Below, one piece after another: positions 23,673 through 35,771 of a stretch of DNA of 64,000 nt. The notes under the pieces are model-generated. The model was not told the DNA's origin. It saw only the letters and a program-made list of their open reading frames with translations, and searched no databases. The position numbers and the translations under genes are program-made. Source of the DNA: Cryptomeria japonica (taxonomy: Eukaryota > Streptophyta > Pinopsida > Cupressales > Cupressaceae); assembly GCF_030272615.1 (NCBI RefSeq), contig NC_081411.1, positions 153,313,971-153,377,970 of the forward strand, given 5' to 3'. The first letter of the stretch is position 1. Each line of letters opens with the position of its first letter.

Positions 23673-26521
23673 TTTGCAATCTCCATCAACTCAGTAGAAC
23701 TTAGTTTATCCATGTCCAGGGGTCCTTGGATGCTTAAAGCATCATCTTCTTCTTCATCAACAACTTTCTTCTTAGAATCAAGTGATAAAGGTGTCACTAT
23801 AGGTTCAGTCTTTTCTGTCTTATTCTCCTCTATCCCCTCTTTGTTCTCAGCTTTCTCTTCTTCCTTTTCCTTTTCAATTTTTGCAGTCTTCTCTTCTTGC
23901 TTATCTTCATTAATGTTCGTTACCGGTTGAGTATCTTCGGTTTGATTATCTACCAGTGGTTCCTCATCCTTCTTTTCTTCTTCATATTTCTTTCCTTCAT
24001 GTTCTTGATTCTGCTCATGTTGTTCAGACATATAAACATCTGTATCATACACATCTATATTATCAATAGTATTATTAACATTATCACCATTATCATCATT
24101 AGGAATAAACACCGGTTGTGTTTGCATGTTCACCGATTGGTCATCTAACACAATGTCATCGGGCTTAAAATCAATAGGTTTAATACCTTCTAGAAAATCT
24201 TCACCCTTAAGCTTTACAGATTCATCATCCTTATCATATTCCTCTTCAGTAGGAATTAGACCCAAAGACTTCTTTAGCAAAATTTTAGTCTATTGCTGGA
24301 CTGATTGGGTCTCATAGATTAACATCCTTGTCAATATTTTCTTAGATCTAAAGGAAGATTTTTCTTTCAACAAAATATCATCTAATTCTTGCTTTGTGGC
24401 TTCTGGTTGAAAATTTTTTAGTGTGTACTCAACAAATTATCAGTCATGCTTCATTGTAGCCTGCCACCTTGCATCAATTTTGTTGTATAATGAGTTTGAA
24501 ATTTGCCCTTGCAGTTCAAAAAGGGATTTACTATATTTATTCATCATATACACAATTGCATCTTCTATTAGCCTTTGTTCATTCTCACCAATATTATCAT
24601 ACAATTTATTCAATCCCTTAAGAACACCATATTCCATAATACTTCTTAACAGTTTATCAAGAGAAGTAGGTTTATTTACCAATTTCTCCACAGATTTGAA
24701 AGTGGAGGTTCCAACAACCTTAGATTTCTTATGGTTGGTTCTTAGGAATTTTTTCTCTTTCTCAGATTCATTATCTTCATCATCTGCATCTGCCGGTGTT
24801 GGTTTTTGTGCTAGTTGCTTTTTTCTTTTACTAGTTTTAATCAGTGTACTTGGAGGATCAACAACCTTTCCTTTCTTTTGGAATTGAATCTTTGATGATT
24901 TTTCTGTTGGTTTCCCTTTCTTAACAGCTATTGGTTTCTCTTTTTCTACATTCTCTTTTATAGCTCCTATTGGCATATCGGTGGAGGTGCTGGTTGGAGT
25001 ACTAGATGTTCCATCTTGTTGAGTGACATGCTTTACTCTAGCTTCAGTAATGGTTTCCTTTGTGAATCCTGATTGCTCGACAAAGGCTTTAACTTCCTTT
25101 CTAACCTTTTTTGCAATTATTGGTTGGTTAAGTTTTGAGTGCACTTGAAGGGATTTCTCCTTGTAAGTGCCAAAATGTTTTGTTGTTGAATCTACTGGTT
25201 GAGCAAGAAAATGATCAGCATATGCAACCAAAAGATATTTATATACTTCATATCCCATTGGCATCACCCATGTAGTCCAGGGTTCAACTGCCTCCATCAT
25301 GCAAGTATCTATGTCCATCATAAAGCAAATTGTGTTTACATATCAATTAACTACCTCTGTCTGTATCATTTATCTTGCATGCATTTTCTTCTGAAAATCC
25401 TTGAAGTATCCCCATGCAATCTTATCAAAATCATTACCAAGCATCCTAATGCTATTCTTCATTTGCATCAAAGCAAGTGTACCTCCAATCCATTAAATAT
25501 CACCAATACCAGGAAAAGAATTTTGAAAATAAAAAAATAGACCAAGAATGAATTGACCAAATTTGAACCTCAATCTATTGTCCTTCTTAATGGCCTCTAG
25601 ATTCAGCATCAATTGACTTCTCAATGCTTCATATAGATGATAATCAACATCTTCTTTGATTATCAGGTAAGTAGTATGAATAGCAGCTACTATTACACTA
25701 TTCATCCTGCTTGAGTAGTATATCTTGTAACCAATCACCATTGAAGCATATTTCATTGTCGAATCACTGATATTATTCACTATCATTGCTTTGCCATCCC
25801 ATTTGGATCCAGTTAGCTTTTCTACATCATTCTTTGGAATGAATATAAGTAATGGGACCACATCAGTGGCACAAAGTCCGATGACAATGTGAATGGATTC
25901 CTTAGAAATTTTATGTGGTTGGTTGAGCCACATAAATTGATCATGTATCCTGCTAAGAACATATCTAACATGTTCATCAACAAAGTCATCAATGAAATTA
26001 AGTGCGTGATGAAACCCTTTGTCAGTAACTCACTTGTATTGATCATTCAAAATACCATTCTCATCACACAGTGCTCTATATTGATCAAAAATAGCAACCA
26101 TACCTAAATCTTCCAATTTGCAATGGTAAAATGATCTAACATCTTCAACATGTAATACACCATAAGGAACTCTAAATAGGGCTCTGACAGGATCATCTTC
26201 TTTGGATTTAAATGGATGTCTTTGAATTCAGGTCATGGCCTATCAGTAACATCAACTAAATGTGGTGTATCCATTTTCAACAAATCAATCTTTAGAAATA
26301 GATAACAAGAATCCTGATAAATACCTTTTCCCACTACTGCACTTAGGGTTTCAGACACCAACAAAATTTCTTCACCGATTCCCGATTGCAGATCACACCA
26401 AAACACTTCAATCTCTATCAAATAGGTTAGATGCTACAAACACAAGTTTTGTTGTACTCTATTTGTTCTCCAAGTGCTCACTTCCTTTTATTTTCCCATT
26501 ATCTACCGTATTAAATGCCAT
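23673..26521 (-). pseudogene. Unknown ORF2 protein of two-ORF LTR element (copy A)
   Basis: I do not recognise this protein. From the ATG at 26,521 one frame runs about 950 codons to the copia insertion, with several stops, mostly in the first 120 codons. The N-terminal half has a region shared with copy C (VEDVR, LSR-[IV]-HD-x-FMWL, KISKE-x-IH, IGY, N-x-[IV]-x-D). The next part ends with KFGQFILGLFFYFQNSFPG. The central part is Lys/Glu/Ser/Thr rich. Then comes EYG...IEDAI...LYNKIDARW, also shared with copy C. The C-terminal part is very acidic (long Glu/Asp/Lys runs). Predominantly helical and soluble by composition. A structural or RNA-handling role is possible, but nothing shows it. Confidence 0.6.
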
Positions 26522-26802
26522 TATCGATAAAACCCTAAAATGTCTTATAACACAAAACCAGTTCACATAACACATCAAACCTACCGGTTTGATCACATAA
26601 TCACTTCTTAACATCATATTATATCAAAGTATGCAGATTTGACATACCTCATGGTCCTTCAGGGGGTTCTAAAATGGATTTGACATTAAGCTCCCCTAAG
26701 CTTTTAAACAACTTAGTTTGTGAGTGAAGGGTTCTCCACACTAGGTGAAGAAATAGTGTCCTCAAATGATTTGACTTCAGTCATCTCATCATCCTTCTTT
26801 TT

Positions 26803-28011
26803 CTATATTCTATTCATTTCAGATCTGGTCTCCCCCACATCAACTTTCATCTTCCCTTGTCGATCAACAAATTGATTCACTAGTTTGTTCACTCTAGCTC
26901 TGCAAAACTTTGCCATATGCCCTGATTTATGACAATGATAACAAGCCATACTAGATTCTCTCCAACATCCAGCATTGCCTTTGCTAGTCCTTCTGTAGTT
27001 TATAGCCACATGACCAAAGTTATTACAGATTGTACAAACCACATTCATTATTTTCTCCATCTCATAGGGACTAGACCGGTTAGCATAGGGTCTTTTCCAA
27101 TTTGTATTTCTTCGGTCATTGAAATTCCTTCCAATCACCAACAGATCTCTGATTCATGTGAGGAGTAGGATTATTTGCTCCATACCTACATTCAATAGAT
27201 CTATGCCCATACATCTTGCATGTGTAACAATAACCTTCAAATATTCTAGGAACATATCTTTGATAAGTATTAGGTCAATAACCAGTGTAATCATCAAATA
27301 TGCTTCTACAAATATTAGCAGTATGTCCTGGCTTATGGAAATTGAAACAAACAGGCTTATAGGATTTCTTATTGATGGGTTTCTGAGTCTGAAGAGCAGG
27401 TTTACCTTCATTCATATTGACCTTAGTACTGGAAGGTTCTCCTTTCTCAAATGTATTGTATCCTAATCTAGATGTATCACCTTTCATTCTCTGATATTGT
27501 GTTTGTTCATCCAACATGGTATAACTCTTGTTGAATTTTGCAAGCTTCTCATTAGCTTCTACAAGCTCTTTTGTAAGATGTTCATTCCTTTTCATGAGAG
27601 TCTCTCTAAGAGACATTTCCATATCAAGATCTACCTTGATTTACTCTTTTTCTTCTTTCTCCTCTTGAAGTTAAGAAGTCGGGGTTTCAACCTCTTGATT
27701 CAGTTTAAATATCTCATGTTCTTTGTCTTTGATCTTGTCTTCAGCTGCCCTCCTTGCTTCAAGTTCTTGACTCATCTAGATAAGTTGGGCTTCAAGCTCT
27801 CTCCTTAAGTTAGTTTTCTCACTATTTAGTTTATCCACTTCCTCAACCAATTCATCTATGTTTCTTCATCAGAAGAGCTGCTTTCAGAGACTTCCAACAG
27901 TTGTTCAGTGAGATCTTTCCTTTTAGCAAGTGAAGTTTTATACTTGCCTCTCAATGTTTCTAGGGCTTCCTCAGTTTCAGAAAGTTGATGAGACATCTCT
28001 CTATAACTCAT
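26803..28011 (-). pseudogene. Coiled-coil, four-zinc-knuckle gag-like ORF1 (copy A)
   Basis: Starts near MSYREMSHQLSETEEAL at 28,011. About 230 residues of heptad-rich coiled coil follow (for example DELVEEVDKLNSEKTNLRR and RRAAEDKIKDKEHEIFKL), with frame changes and stops. Four CCHC-type knuckles come next: CFNFHKPGHTANIC, CYTCKMYGHRSIEC, CTICNNFGHVAINY and CYHCHKSGHMAKFC. Two have lost a Cys. Knuckles bind RNA in gag proteins, but ordinary copia gags have one. The usual copia gag UBN2 core is not seen. Confidence 0.7.
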
Positions 28012-28067
28012 ATCCCCATGTCTGCCTTAGGGATCCTTCCCAAGCAGTTAAGCCTCAAAGAAGGTTG

Positions 28068-28079
28068 GCTTTGATACCA
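28068..28079 (-). other. Primer binding site, initiator tRNA-Met type
   Basis: Complement TGGTATCAAAGC, one change from TGGTATCAGAGC, two bases from the LTR end. Confidence 0.8.
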
Positions 28080-28081
28080 AT

Positions 28082-29280
28082 TGATGAACTTATAAGGCAT
28101 TGAGGGGGTGCGGTGAATCAGTGCAAGCAAAAACAATACAAATATAATCACCAACTTTAACTTAAAACTTGTCAAGCATTTAAGAAATATCACCACATAA
28201 GCTAATTCCCAATAAAACAAATTCCACATAACACAAGAGATTAAACATGGAAAACCCAAAAGGAAAAAACCATGATGGGAGTTGACACCCACAAGATTCA
28301 CTATATATAGAATAGAAATCTTGATCGGTTAAGGTCTTACAACTATGCCATGTTAGAAGCAAACCCAGTTAAGCATCACCCGGTTAAGGGATTTGAATGA
28401 TAAACCCTATTAGGAGCAATGACCTGTTAGGATCAACCTCACAAGAGGATTTGAGACTTTGATTCAGAGCTACCCTGTTAGGAGATTTACATATTAAGGC
28501 TTGTTAGGACCTACTCGGTTAGGGGATTTTGCTATTGCAAACTATTAGAAAAATAACAATGAAAAGACCTTCAAGTAACACCTCATGTGTCTGATAACAT
28601 CCACTTCTGATCCTTAAAACTTTAATAAAACTTAATTAGAGAACTTCCCTAAACACCACACAATAGCATTCACAATATTCGCTCATGAATTCTCTTTTTA
28701 CACACACATACCAACTATATACCTCATCACACTTTTTATAAACAATTACATTTAGTTGGCTACAACCTTGGAACAATTTCCTAGGTTTATTGAATCTAGA
28801 AAAACTTAAATTGCACACCTTACATATGTCGGCCATCAACATAGCAAATTAAAACTTATGTTGTTTTACCGATTTAAGTGACTATATCACTACCAGTTAA
28901 GTGTTCTACTAGTTTGTCTGCTCTGTACATCAAATCTCACTCATCTAGTTGAATCTGCCAATGCGGTTGAGAACATAGCTCCAAATATATGTCACCAACA
29001 TCGCTATAAAACCACATCATCCAACTCTTCATGAATCATTTGTACCGTTTGTCGGAATGCAACTCTGTCTTAATTTACCGGTTGAGATCCTAATTACTGG
29101 TTCTCTTTAAAACTATCTTTTGTATTGGTTAACCCTTACTGGTTGGCTTCTAAGACTTAGATGACTACAAAAACATTGTTGCCATCAATGGCAATACAAA
29201 ACTTAGTCATCAAACATGAATCTTAATCTCTTCATCACATTCACCAATCAATCATATATTGGTTCAATCAAATGCCAACA
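28082..29280 (-). repeat. LTR of copy A (5')
   Basis: Complement begins TGTTGGCATTTGATTG at 29,280 and ends AAGTTCATCA at 28,082; 1,199 bp. It contains many GTTAGG/GTTAAG words around 28,330-28,520. It borders a LINE fragment at 29,281. Confidence 0.78.
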
Positions 29281-29308
29281 AGTTTGGCTGTTTTGGTGGG
29301 CAACATTG

Positions 29309-30912
29309 TGTTAATCCTATGAGGATCCGGTTAATACTGAGAGGGGGGGTGAATCAATATTAAGACAATTTATAACTTCAAATCAAAATACCATTTATAA
29401 CAGATTTGAAATAAATGAATCTAACCCTTTAGCAGATCTTATACACTTGTTACCCACTTATGCAATCTTATTAATCAGAATATTCACCAACTAGATATTT
29501 GATCAACACATACTCATATTGACTTATTATCATATCAAAATACTTCATCTATCAATTCATTAACATTACTTGTAACCACTTTCAGATCTCTGATAAATAG
29601 TAGTAAACTTATCATAACCGATAATCAAGAATAATGCATGAAAACATAAACACTATGAAAAGACATTCCACACATGAACACCAAGAATTTTGATGTGGAA
29701 ACCCAAATGGGAAAAACCACGGTGGGCATTGGTACCCACAATAATTTGTACTCTTTTGAAGTACGCCCTATTAGGAGCTTACAATATGCCTGGCTAGGAG
29801 CAGATCCTGTTAGGAGTCAACGGGTTAAGGGATTCTCCTATCACTCCAACTAGGAGCTTAATGATCTATTAGGATAATCCTAGTTAGAAGATTTAAAAAC
29901 TCTTTTGTGAGCTGCCCTATTAGGGGACTTAGATGGAAAAGGCCTATTAGGACCTACCCAGTTAAGGGATTTATGTTGTTGTAATTGTTAGAGAACAATA
30001 GTGAAAATGATCTGTTACTTTGCACTTTCAACTTGCTAAATCAGATCCAGTTATGCTTCACAGTCTGAAACACTCAGGAAGATCTATATCTTCTTTAGGA
30101 TGGCTTAACTCATTCTCCTAATGCCACCGACACATGAAACATTAGTTGTGTCACCCTAAATAGCCATAACAACTAGGTCAGCCATAAAACCTAATTACAT
30201 CTTGAATTTACAATACAGATCATATCAGATCAATATCAAGATCATTACAAAAAATTACAATGCAATATAAACCATTGATTATTCATAACCCATCACAGAA
30301 ATTTGATTTGTATCCTCAAAACACTCTACTAAGAATTTTGTTGATTCTCAAGAAATTCTACTGTGAATCACCAAAACAACAATTAAATCTTTCATGCGGG
30401 TTGTGTCATGTTACCAACTTCATGTAGACTCGTCGTCGATAACCGTCATAACATAAATCATTACCGGTTGAATGAATTCATCACCGGTCCTAAAACCCTA
30501 CTAAAACCCTAGCACAACTCCATCAAAAATTCAAAACATGCCTTTCGGTAATAAACATAGGATGCGATCCTCATCATATACACAAATCCATCATAAAAGC
30601 TTATGTCTCAAACCACAAGTCTCCAATCATCACCGATTTACTGATTCCATCAAAATCTTTTCTTTTATCAGTTGAAGTCCTAATTCTCGGTCCTGCTAGT
30701 AAACCTTGTCATACTTACAAATTCTAAATCTGTTAGACCAAATTACTTATCCAACAAGTCAGACATCAAAGTTCATCTGTAATCATAATCAAACATTAAT
30801 TGACATAGGTTGCCATCAATGACAACACAAATAACTGATCATGTTGCATCATCATTTTTCTACTGATAGAGTCATCAACTCATCTGTATCAATTATTCCA
30901 ATCATGCCAACA
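29309..30912 (-). mobile_element. 1,604-bp solo LTR in a LINE
   Basis: Complement begins TGTTGGCATGATTGG at 30,912 and ends GATCCTCATAGGATTAACA at 29,309. Flanks are CATTG (29,304-29,308) and CATGG (30,913-30,917), a target duplication with one mismatch. Joining the flanks at CATGG gives an uninterrupted LINE reading frame across the site. It has GAGAGGGGGGGTGAATCAAT near its left end like the other copia-type LTRs. No internal region. Confidence 0.78.
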
Positions 30913-31785
30913 CATGGAATCATTCTTGTGTCAATGATACCTCTCTTGTTGAGTTCTGGGAAAGGGTTGGTAGATTGCTAGCCAAGACTTCTTTCCTTTA
31001 GGTTTCTTGGGATATTGGTCCTACTCTCATCTTGTGGAATATTTGGTTGGAGTGGAATTGTCAAAATTTTCAAGAGTCTCACTTAGGTAGTAGTTTCTTG
31101 TGGAGAAATATTGTTAGTAGGCTCCAGGAGACCATCTCTATTAAGTGTGATCTTTTGAATGCAGTAGATTCTAGTGGTTGGATGTGACTAAGAATTTGTT
31201 GTTGGTTGGTAATGGACTAGTCCACTTGGCTACTAGGAGACAAGGGTGGGCAAAGCAAAAGATTCATAGGGAGGGGCGATGACTCCCTCCTTCTGAAGGG
31301 GTTTTGAAAGTTAACACAGATGGTTCTTCCAGAGGTAATCTTGGGCATGCAGGAATTGGGGGAATTGGGCACAAAAGTGGTGGTGCTGTTGTGTTCTTCT
31401 TCTCCACCTATATGGGCAAATATTATAATAATATTATGGAAGCTATTGCCCTTCTTCATGTGATTGTTAAAGCTTGGTCTTTAGGATGGCGTAAATTATC
31501 TATGAGTCTGATTCATAGATTGTGATTGATTTGCTTAATGATCAACATTTGGAAGGTGTTAGTTGGCAATTAGCTTCAGTTGTTAAGCATACCTTGAATC
31601 TGTGTGGTTTCGTTGATCATATATCTCTTCTTCATATTCCTCGTGAATGGAATAAGGTGGCAGATTATTTAGCTAAATGGGATTTTGAGGGCCTAGAGAA
31701 GTGGGATGTGGAGAATTGGGAGTTACTTCCCTCTAAGTACTTTGTGACTCTAGATAGGTTAATTATGGAGGACAGACCTGTTTAG
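30913..31785 (+). pseudogene. LINE C-terminus with RNase H domain (fragment)
   Basis: Sense LINE 3' part: the zinc-binding region FWERVGRLLAKTSF and LILWNIWLEWNCQNF, then RNase H starting KVNTDGSSRGNLGHAGIGG (first catalytic Asp) and later HIPREWNKVADYLAKW (final Asp region). Frame ends at 31,785. There are stops near 31,006 and 31,187 and a stop at 31,522 inside RNase H. A 28-base piece of the same LINE lies at 29,281-29,308 beyond the solo LTR. This RNase H type is found in plant L1 LINEs. 5' truncated. Confidence 0.82.
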
Positions 31786-33014
31786 GTTCTCTTTTTTGGG
31801 ATCTTTCCGTTGGGCCTAGGGTCCTTTGTTTTGTACTCTCTGTTTCTTTCTGAATAAATTTTTACCTCTTTTTTCACATGCAAAAAAGATATTTTCTTTC
31901 AGTTAATCTAATGTAATTGTTAAACAATGGCAGAAGAAAGTCTATTGACGAAACAAAAAATTAGTTGTCCATGTTTTCTATCAAAAAGCTAAGGATGGAG
32001 TTTAAATGCTTGTATAAACTTTTAAATGTTTAGGATGCCTCAAAAAACATGAGGGCATCTTTATGAATGAAAAGTGTTCAATTAAAGATAGGCTTAGAAA
32101 AATCATAATAAATGGGATAATAATAAGTTTGAAGGGTTTTTTTGGGGATTGATGAAGGTAATAGGCGTAGTGGATCCCAAGATATGGAGGGGTGTGGGCA
32201 TTAAAGGAGACACATTATGTAGAGTCAAAGTTACACATAGTGTAAATTCTATCTCTACAATAATATTATTTAGATTTTCACATTTACTCAAGGATTTGGT
32301 TGTCACGTTAAGGATTAGTTTGCCAACTACACTTGTTTTGTATGTCTTTTGTTTCTTCTTCTCTCCCATCAAATTCAATAATTAACATATTTGCATTTAT
32401 TTATTAATAATAAAATCATCCAAGTTGTTAAGCTTCATTACATGTACGTATTTTTTATATTGAACGATGTTGAATTACAATAAACTAAACACCCTAAAAA
32501 ACAAAAAAAACAAAATGAAATACTGATCAGAACAAAAATAAAACATATTCCTATTTTAGATAATTTGTTGATTTATTTACAATTCTTTGAAAGTGAAATC
32601 ATACCTTTACTACACCAAATATGTTTATTTATAAACATAACTTACCAAAATCCTTAACATATATCTACTTCATTTTTGGTTTTCTAGTTATTTCCCATAA
32701 ATATAATATATTATTTTCTCTTATTAAATTTTTTTTATCACAAGATGCTCTCATTTTCTCTTATACGTAAGTAGTTTATACTTGCCTCCTTACAAAAGGT
32801 CAAAATTATTGAACTTTCATATAGTTGGTGTATGGTTGTCAAGCACTAAGCTTAGCATTAAACAACAAACATTTTATAGGAAGAAAAACATAAAAGGCGG
32901 AATTTGCTACATCATTTCATATTAAATGACAAGGAAAAAGACACAAGTTCAACTATGTTACATGGTTTTCCTTTTAGGGTTTTGTAATGCTTGAAAAAGT
33001 TAAGCTTACCTTTC

Positions 33015-33274
33015 ATTTTCTAAATTTTTTAAAATTTTTCATAAATTTGTATTTGATTTTTCTTTTTGATTAATGCTAAAATATAATTAAAAAATAAGTA
33101 TTTATGAAAGTCATATACAAAATATCTTCATAAAAATCTTATTTTTTTAAATAAAATTTATATATATTTTATTAGTTTTACATTTGTATGGAAGGTAATC
33201 TCTCTTTGGAAAGGATATTTCATTTGATTACACTAGAGGAGTTTTTAAAATTTATTGGGTGTTGTTTATTCTTT

Positions 33275-33327
<53 letters not shown>

Positions 33328-33646
33328 TACACATACACATCTCAAGATGCTCTCATTTTCTAAATATTTCATAAATTTATATTTGATTTTTCTTTTTGAC
33401 TAATGTTGAAATATAATTAAAAAATAAGTATTTATGAAAGTCATATACAAAATATCTTCATAAAGATCTTATTTTTTTAATAATATATATATTATAGTTT
33501 TATCTTTCATTTGTATGGAAGGTAATCTCTCTTTGGAAAGGATGTTTCATTTGATTGCATTAGAGGAGTTTTTAGAATTTAAGTAATTGACATGTTTTTT
33601 TTTTTTTCAAATATTTATTGGGTGTTGTTCATTCTTTGTAAAATGC

Positions 33647-33700
<54 letters not shown>
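33015..33700 (+). repeat. Direct duplication of about 300 bp, each copy ending in (TA)n
   Basis: Copy 1 (about 33,015-33,310) and copy 2 (about 33,354-33,700) share TATTTGATTTTTCTTTTTGA, AAGTATTTATGAAAGTCATA, GGAAGGTAATCTCTCTTTGG and ATTGGGTGTTGTT. Copy 2 has a small insertion before the last word. Both run into TA repeats. Confidence 0.8.
33278..33345. repeat. Microsatellite (TA)n(CA)n
   Basis: About 16 TA units followed by about 9 CA units and degenerate ACATAC. Open frames across it encode only Ile/Tyr and Thr/His runs and are not genes. Confidence 0.95.

Positions 33701-33707
<7 letters not shown>
33648..33707. repeat. Microsatellite (TA)n
   Basis: About 29 uninterrupted TA units. Confidence 0.95.
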
Positions 33708-33708
<1 letters not shown>

Positions 33709-34148
33709 AGAAAATAATTGATATATTTGTGTATACATGGTTGATAATATTTCTTCTTAATACTTTAGATGTAATGAAATATTTTTGTAAGCAAGAAATC
33801 ATACATATGTACATATTTAGGCTAGCTAAATAAAAAAATAATTAATTTAGATTTAAGAGTTGAGATTGCCAGCTAATAATGCAATGTAATTAAGCAAGAA
33901 TTGAATAAAATAAATAGAAGGGGCTTAACTCTTTTTTTATTGAATCAAAATAAGATTGCAAATAATAGCAGCTACCAAAAGTACCTGATAGATAAAACTT
34001 CACAACATAAATGGAATACATTATGCCAACAAAAGGCAAAAATAACAAGAAGTAGCTAAATGGGAAAGACATCAAGTTACAAAGACCAACAGATGGCATA
34101 AAAAGCACATTACATAGCTTGAAAACTTTGCAAAAATCCATATTGTAG

Positions 34149-34703
34149 CTACTTTAAAGTTCTTTTGCCTAAATTTGAATTTGACAAAGCTAAGCCATGT
34201 TTGACACATTCTCTGACATAGTCTCGAGGATCTGCATTACCATCATATTTGTCAAACTTAGGAATCTCCACTCTTGAAGGAAATGGAGGCATGTAAAGGT
34301 TTTTGTCAAATGGAAACAGGCATATCGTGTCCAGAGAATATTGTTTTGATGATTTATCCTTGTTTTTCATTTCTATGATTTCAGTCTGTAATGCTTGTAA
34401 TTGTTTGTTTACCAGCGCTAAAGGTGTCTCTTCCTCTTTAGTGATAAGGGTTTCAATGTTATAATCAATATGAAGTTTAGCGCCTTTCTTTGCTAGTTCT
34501 AGAAAATAATCTTCCTTTTCTCTAGCCATGTTGATCTTCATCATATTTTGGAAATCTTTATCCTTTTGATAGCTATTTATAATAGCTTTTGTAGGTTCAA
34601 AGGCTTCAGAATCGCTCAATGAGGAATCACTATTAGCATGGGTGTTGAGGTTGTCATATGTATCGTGTTTAGTAGCTTGTCTTTCTTGCCTTTCTCTAGA
34701 CAT
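34149..34703 (-). pseudogene. Ty3/gypsy gag N-terminal part, antisense
   Basis: A clean 184-codon frame starting MSRERQERQATKHDTYDN. Residues about 120-165 read SLDTICLFPFDKNLYMPPFP and then IPKFDKYDGNADPRDYVREC. This matches the gag of the 17.8-kb gypsy (DICPYPFDRNLYMPPFP, FEKYRGKGDPRDHVREF near 48,670-48,790). The frame stops shortly after, before the rest of gag, and 33,890-34,148 has no clear gag continuation. The leader upstream (34,704-35,770 on this strand) carries a 22-nt motif array, so this is the 5' part of a Tat-type element related to the one at 10,019. Confidence 0.78.
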
Positions 34704-35300
34704 GGTGGGAGATAAGGATTGATCAAAAATTAGTAAATTTGACGATGAAGGTTTTTTAGAGATGGGGTCTTCTACAAAGAATGGATTATATTTTGATGAA
34801 AAGGATGGTCCTTTACCTTTGTCAGATTTCTTGTGAGAACTTCTGGTTTGAACATGTATTTATAACTGATATGACTAAGAGCTAGATGTGATGCAAAAGT
34901 CAAGGTCAAATTGAAGCTAGTTGTTCGTTTAATGTAGTGATTGAGAGAAGTAAGTTTCAGTCTAGTTTCAGGAAAGATCTATCCTATATAAGACATGATC
35001 TAAGCAAATTATTTTGATTTGAGAGAAGTGACTAAGACTCAATCTAGTTTCAGGAACAATCTATCATGTATAAGATGTGATCTAAGTGACTTAAGTTTGA
35101 TAAGTAGTTGATTGAACTAGCTGAAAGATGATCGACAAAATCATGCAACACAATGACATGGGTATACTATCAAGATTGTTTTATGCTCAGAATTATGATG
35201 ACCAGTTTTATGCTCATTGTAGACTGATTAGGCAAGTTTGACTATTCTAGAAAAGTGTGTAGACAAATAATTTTCTGGACTAACAAAATTAGGAATTTGT
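34704..35300 (-). other. Gypsy leader between motif array and gag, antisense
   Basis: Non-coding stretch between the motif array and the gag start. It contains two related segments near 34,930-35,000 and 35,020-35,100 (CAGTCTAGTTTCAGGAA-like, then ATCTATC and ATAAGA words), so there is a local duplication. No primer site or LTR is left; the copia fragment at 35,772 cuts the element. Confidence 0.5.
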
Positions 35301-35588
35301 ACGACAGAGTTTTATGACCCAGACAACAATTTATCAACTCCCAGATGACTCAGATAGTGTCTCGTAGGATTTGCTGCCTAAACTCGCACGATAATTTAGT
35401 GTTTTCCAAACAACAATCTATTGAGTATTATGGTTATTCGTACGACAATATGATAAGGTCCAGACGACAATTCTGATAGACTTGTACACTAGTTTTAATA
35501 GAGCCAAACGATAAACCGACAGGATCAATGAAGACTCGTACAACAATAGGTATGTAGCCAGACAACAATTCAACAAAATCATATGACA
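35301..35588 (-). repeat. 22-nt periodic motif array in antisense gypsy leader
   Basis: On the complement the words are TTGTCGTACGA, TTGTCGTCTGG and variants. On the plus strand the 6-base core (ACGACA or close) starts at 35,301, 35,323, 35,345, 35,366, 35,388, 35,410, 35,442, 35,464, 35,486, 35,508, 35,540, 35,562 and 35,583. Steps are 22 nt except two of 32. The two word types (preceded by CCAG or by TCGT) partly alternate. Same array type as 11,155-11,325, in the same orientation relative to its element. Confidence 0.8.
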
Positions 35589-35771
35589 GAGGACTGGATA
35601 GAGACGAGATTCTGACATAGATAGAGTTTTGACGACTAACAAAGACCATTTTTTGGACACGGACATAGTTTTGATCACTCAGTTATTGATGTCGTTGATT
35701 TATTTTCTCTAGTTTTAGTATTCTAGTTTCAGTTTTAGGGATAAAAACACAGTAAACACACAAGATGTAAT

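Larger units (their letters stand above)
23673..29280 (-). mobile_element. Two-ORF LTR element of unfamiliar type, copy A
   Basis: Order on the complement: LTR (29,280-28,082), Met-type primer site, gag-like ORF1 (28,011-26,803), ORF2 (26,521-23,673). No protease, RT, RNase H or integrase is seen, so it looks non-autonomous, with ORF2 in the place of pol. The far end is lost where a copia LTR inserted at 23,672. Copy C at 41,350 onward has the same organisation. Confidence 0.65.
31786..33890. other. LINE 3' UTR, then AT-rich DNA without genes
   Basis: 31,786-31,885 is probable LINE 3' UTR with AATAAA near 31,853 and a T-rich tail. The rest is AT-rich with no protein similarity, a direct duplication and two microsatellites described separately. 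Confidence 0.6.

Noticed and set aside
23637-24887. Plus-strand Ser-rich open frames
   Set aside because: They mirror the acidic/Lys-rich ORF2 of copy A on the minus strand, which shares blocks with copy C.
33188-33814. Open frames with Ile-Tyr and Thr-His runs
   Set aside because: Translations of the TA and CA microsatellites.
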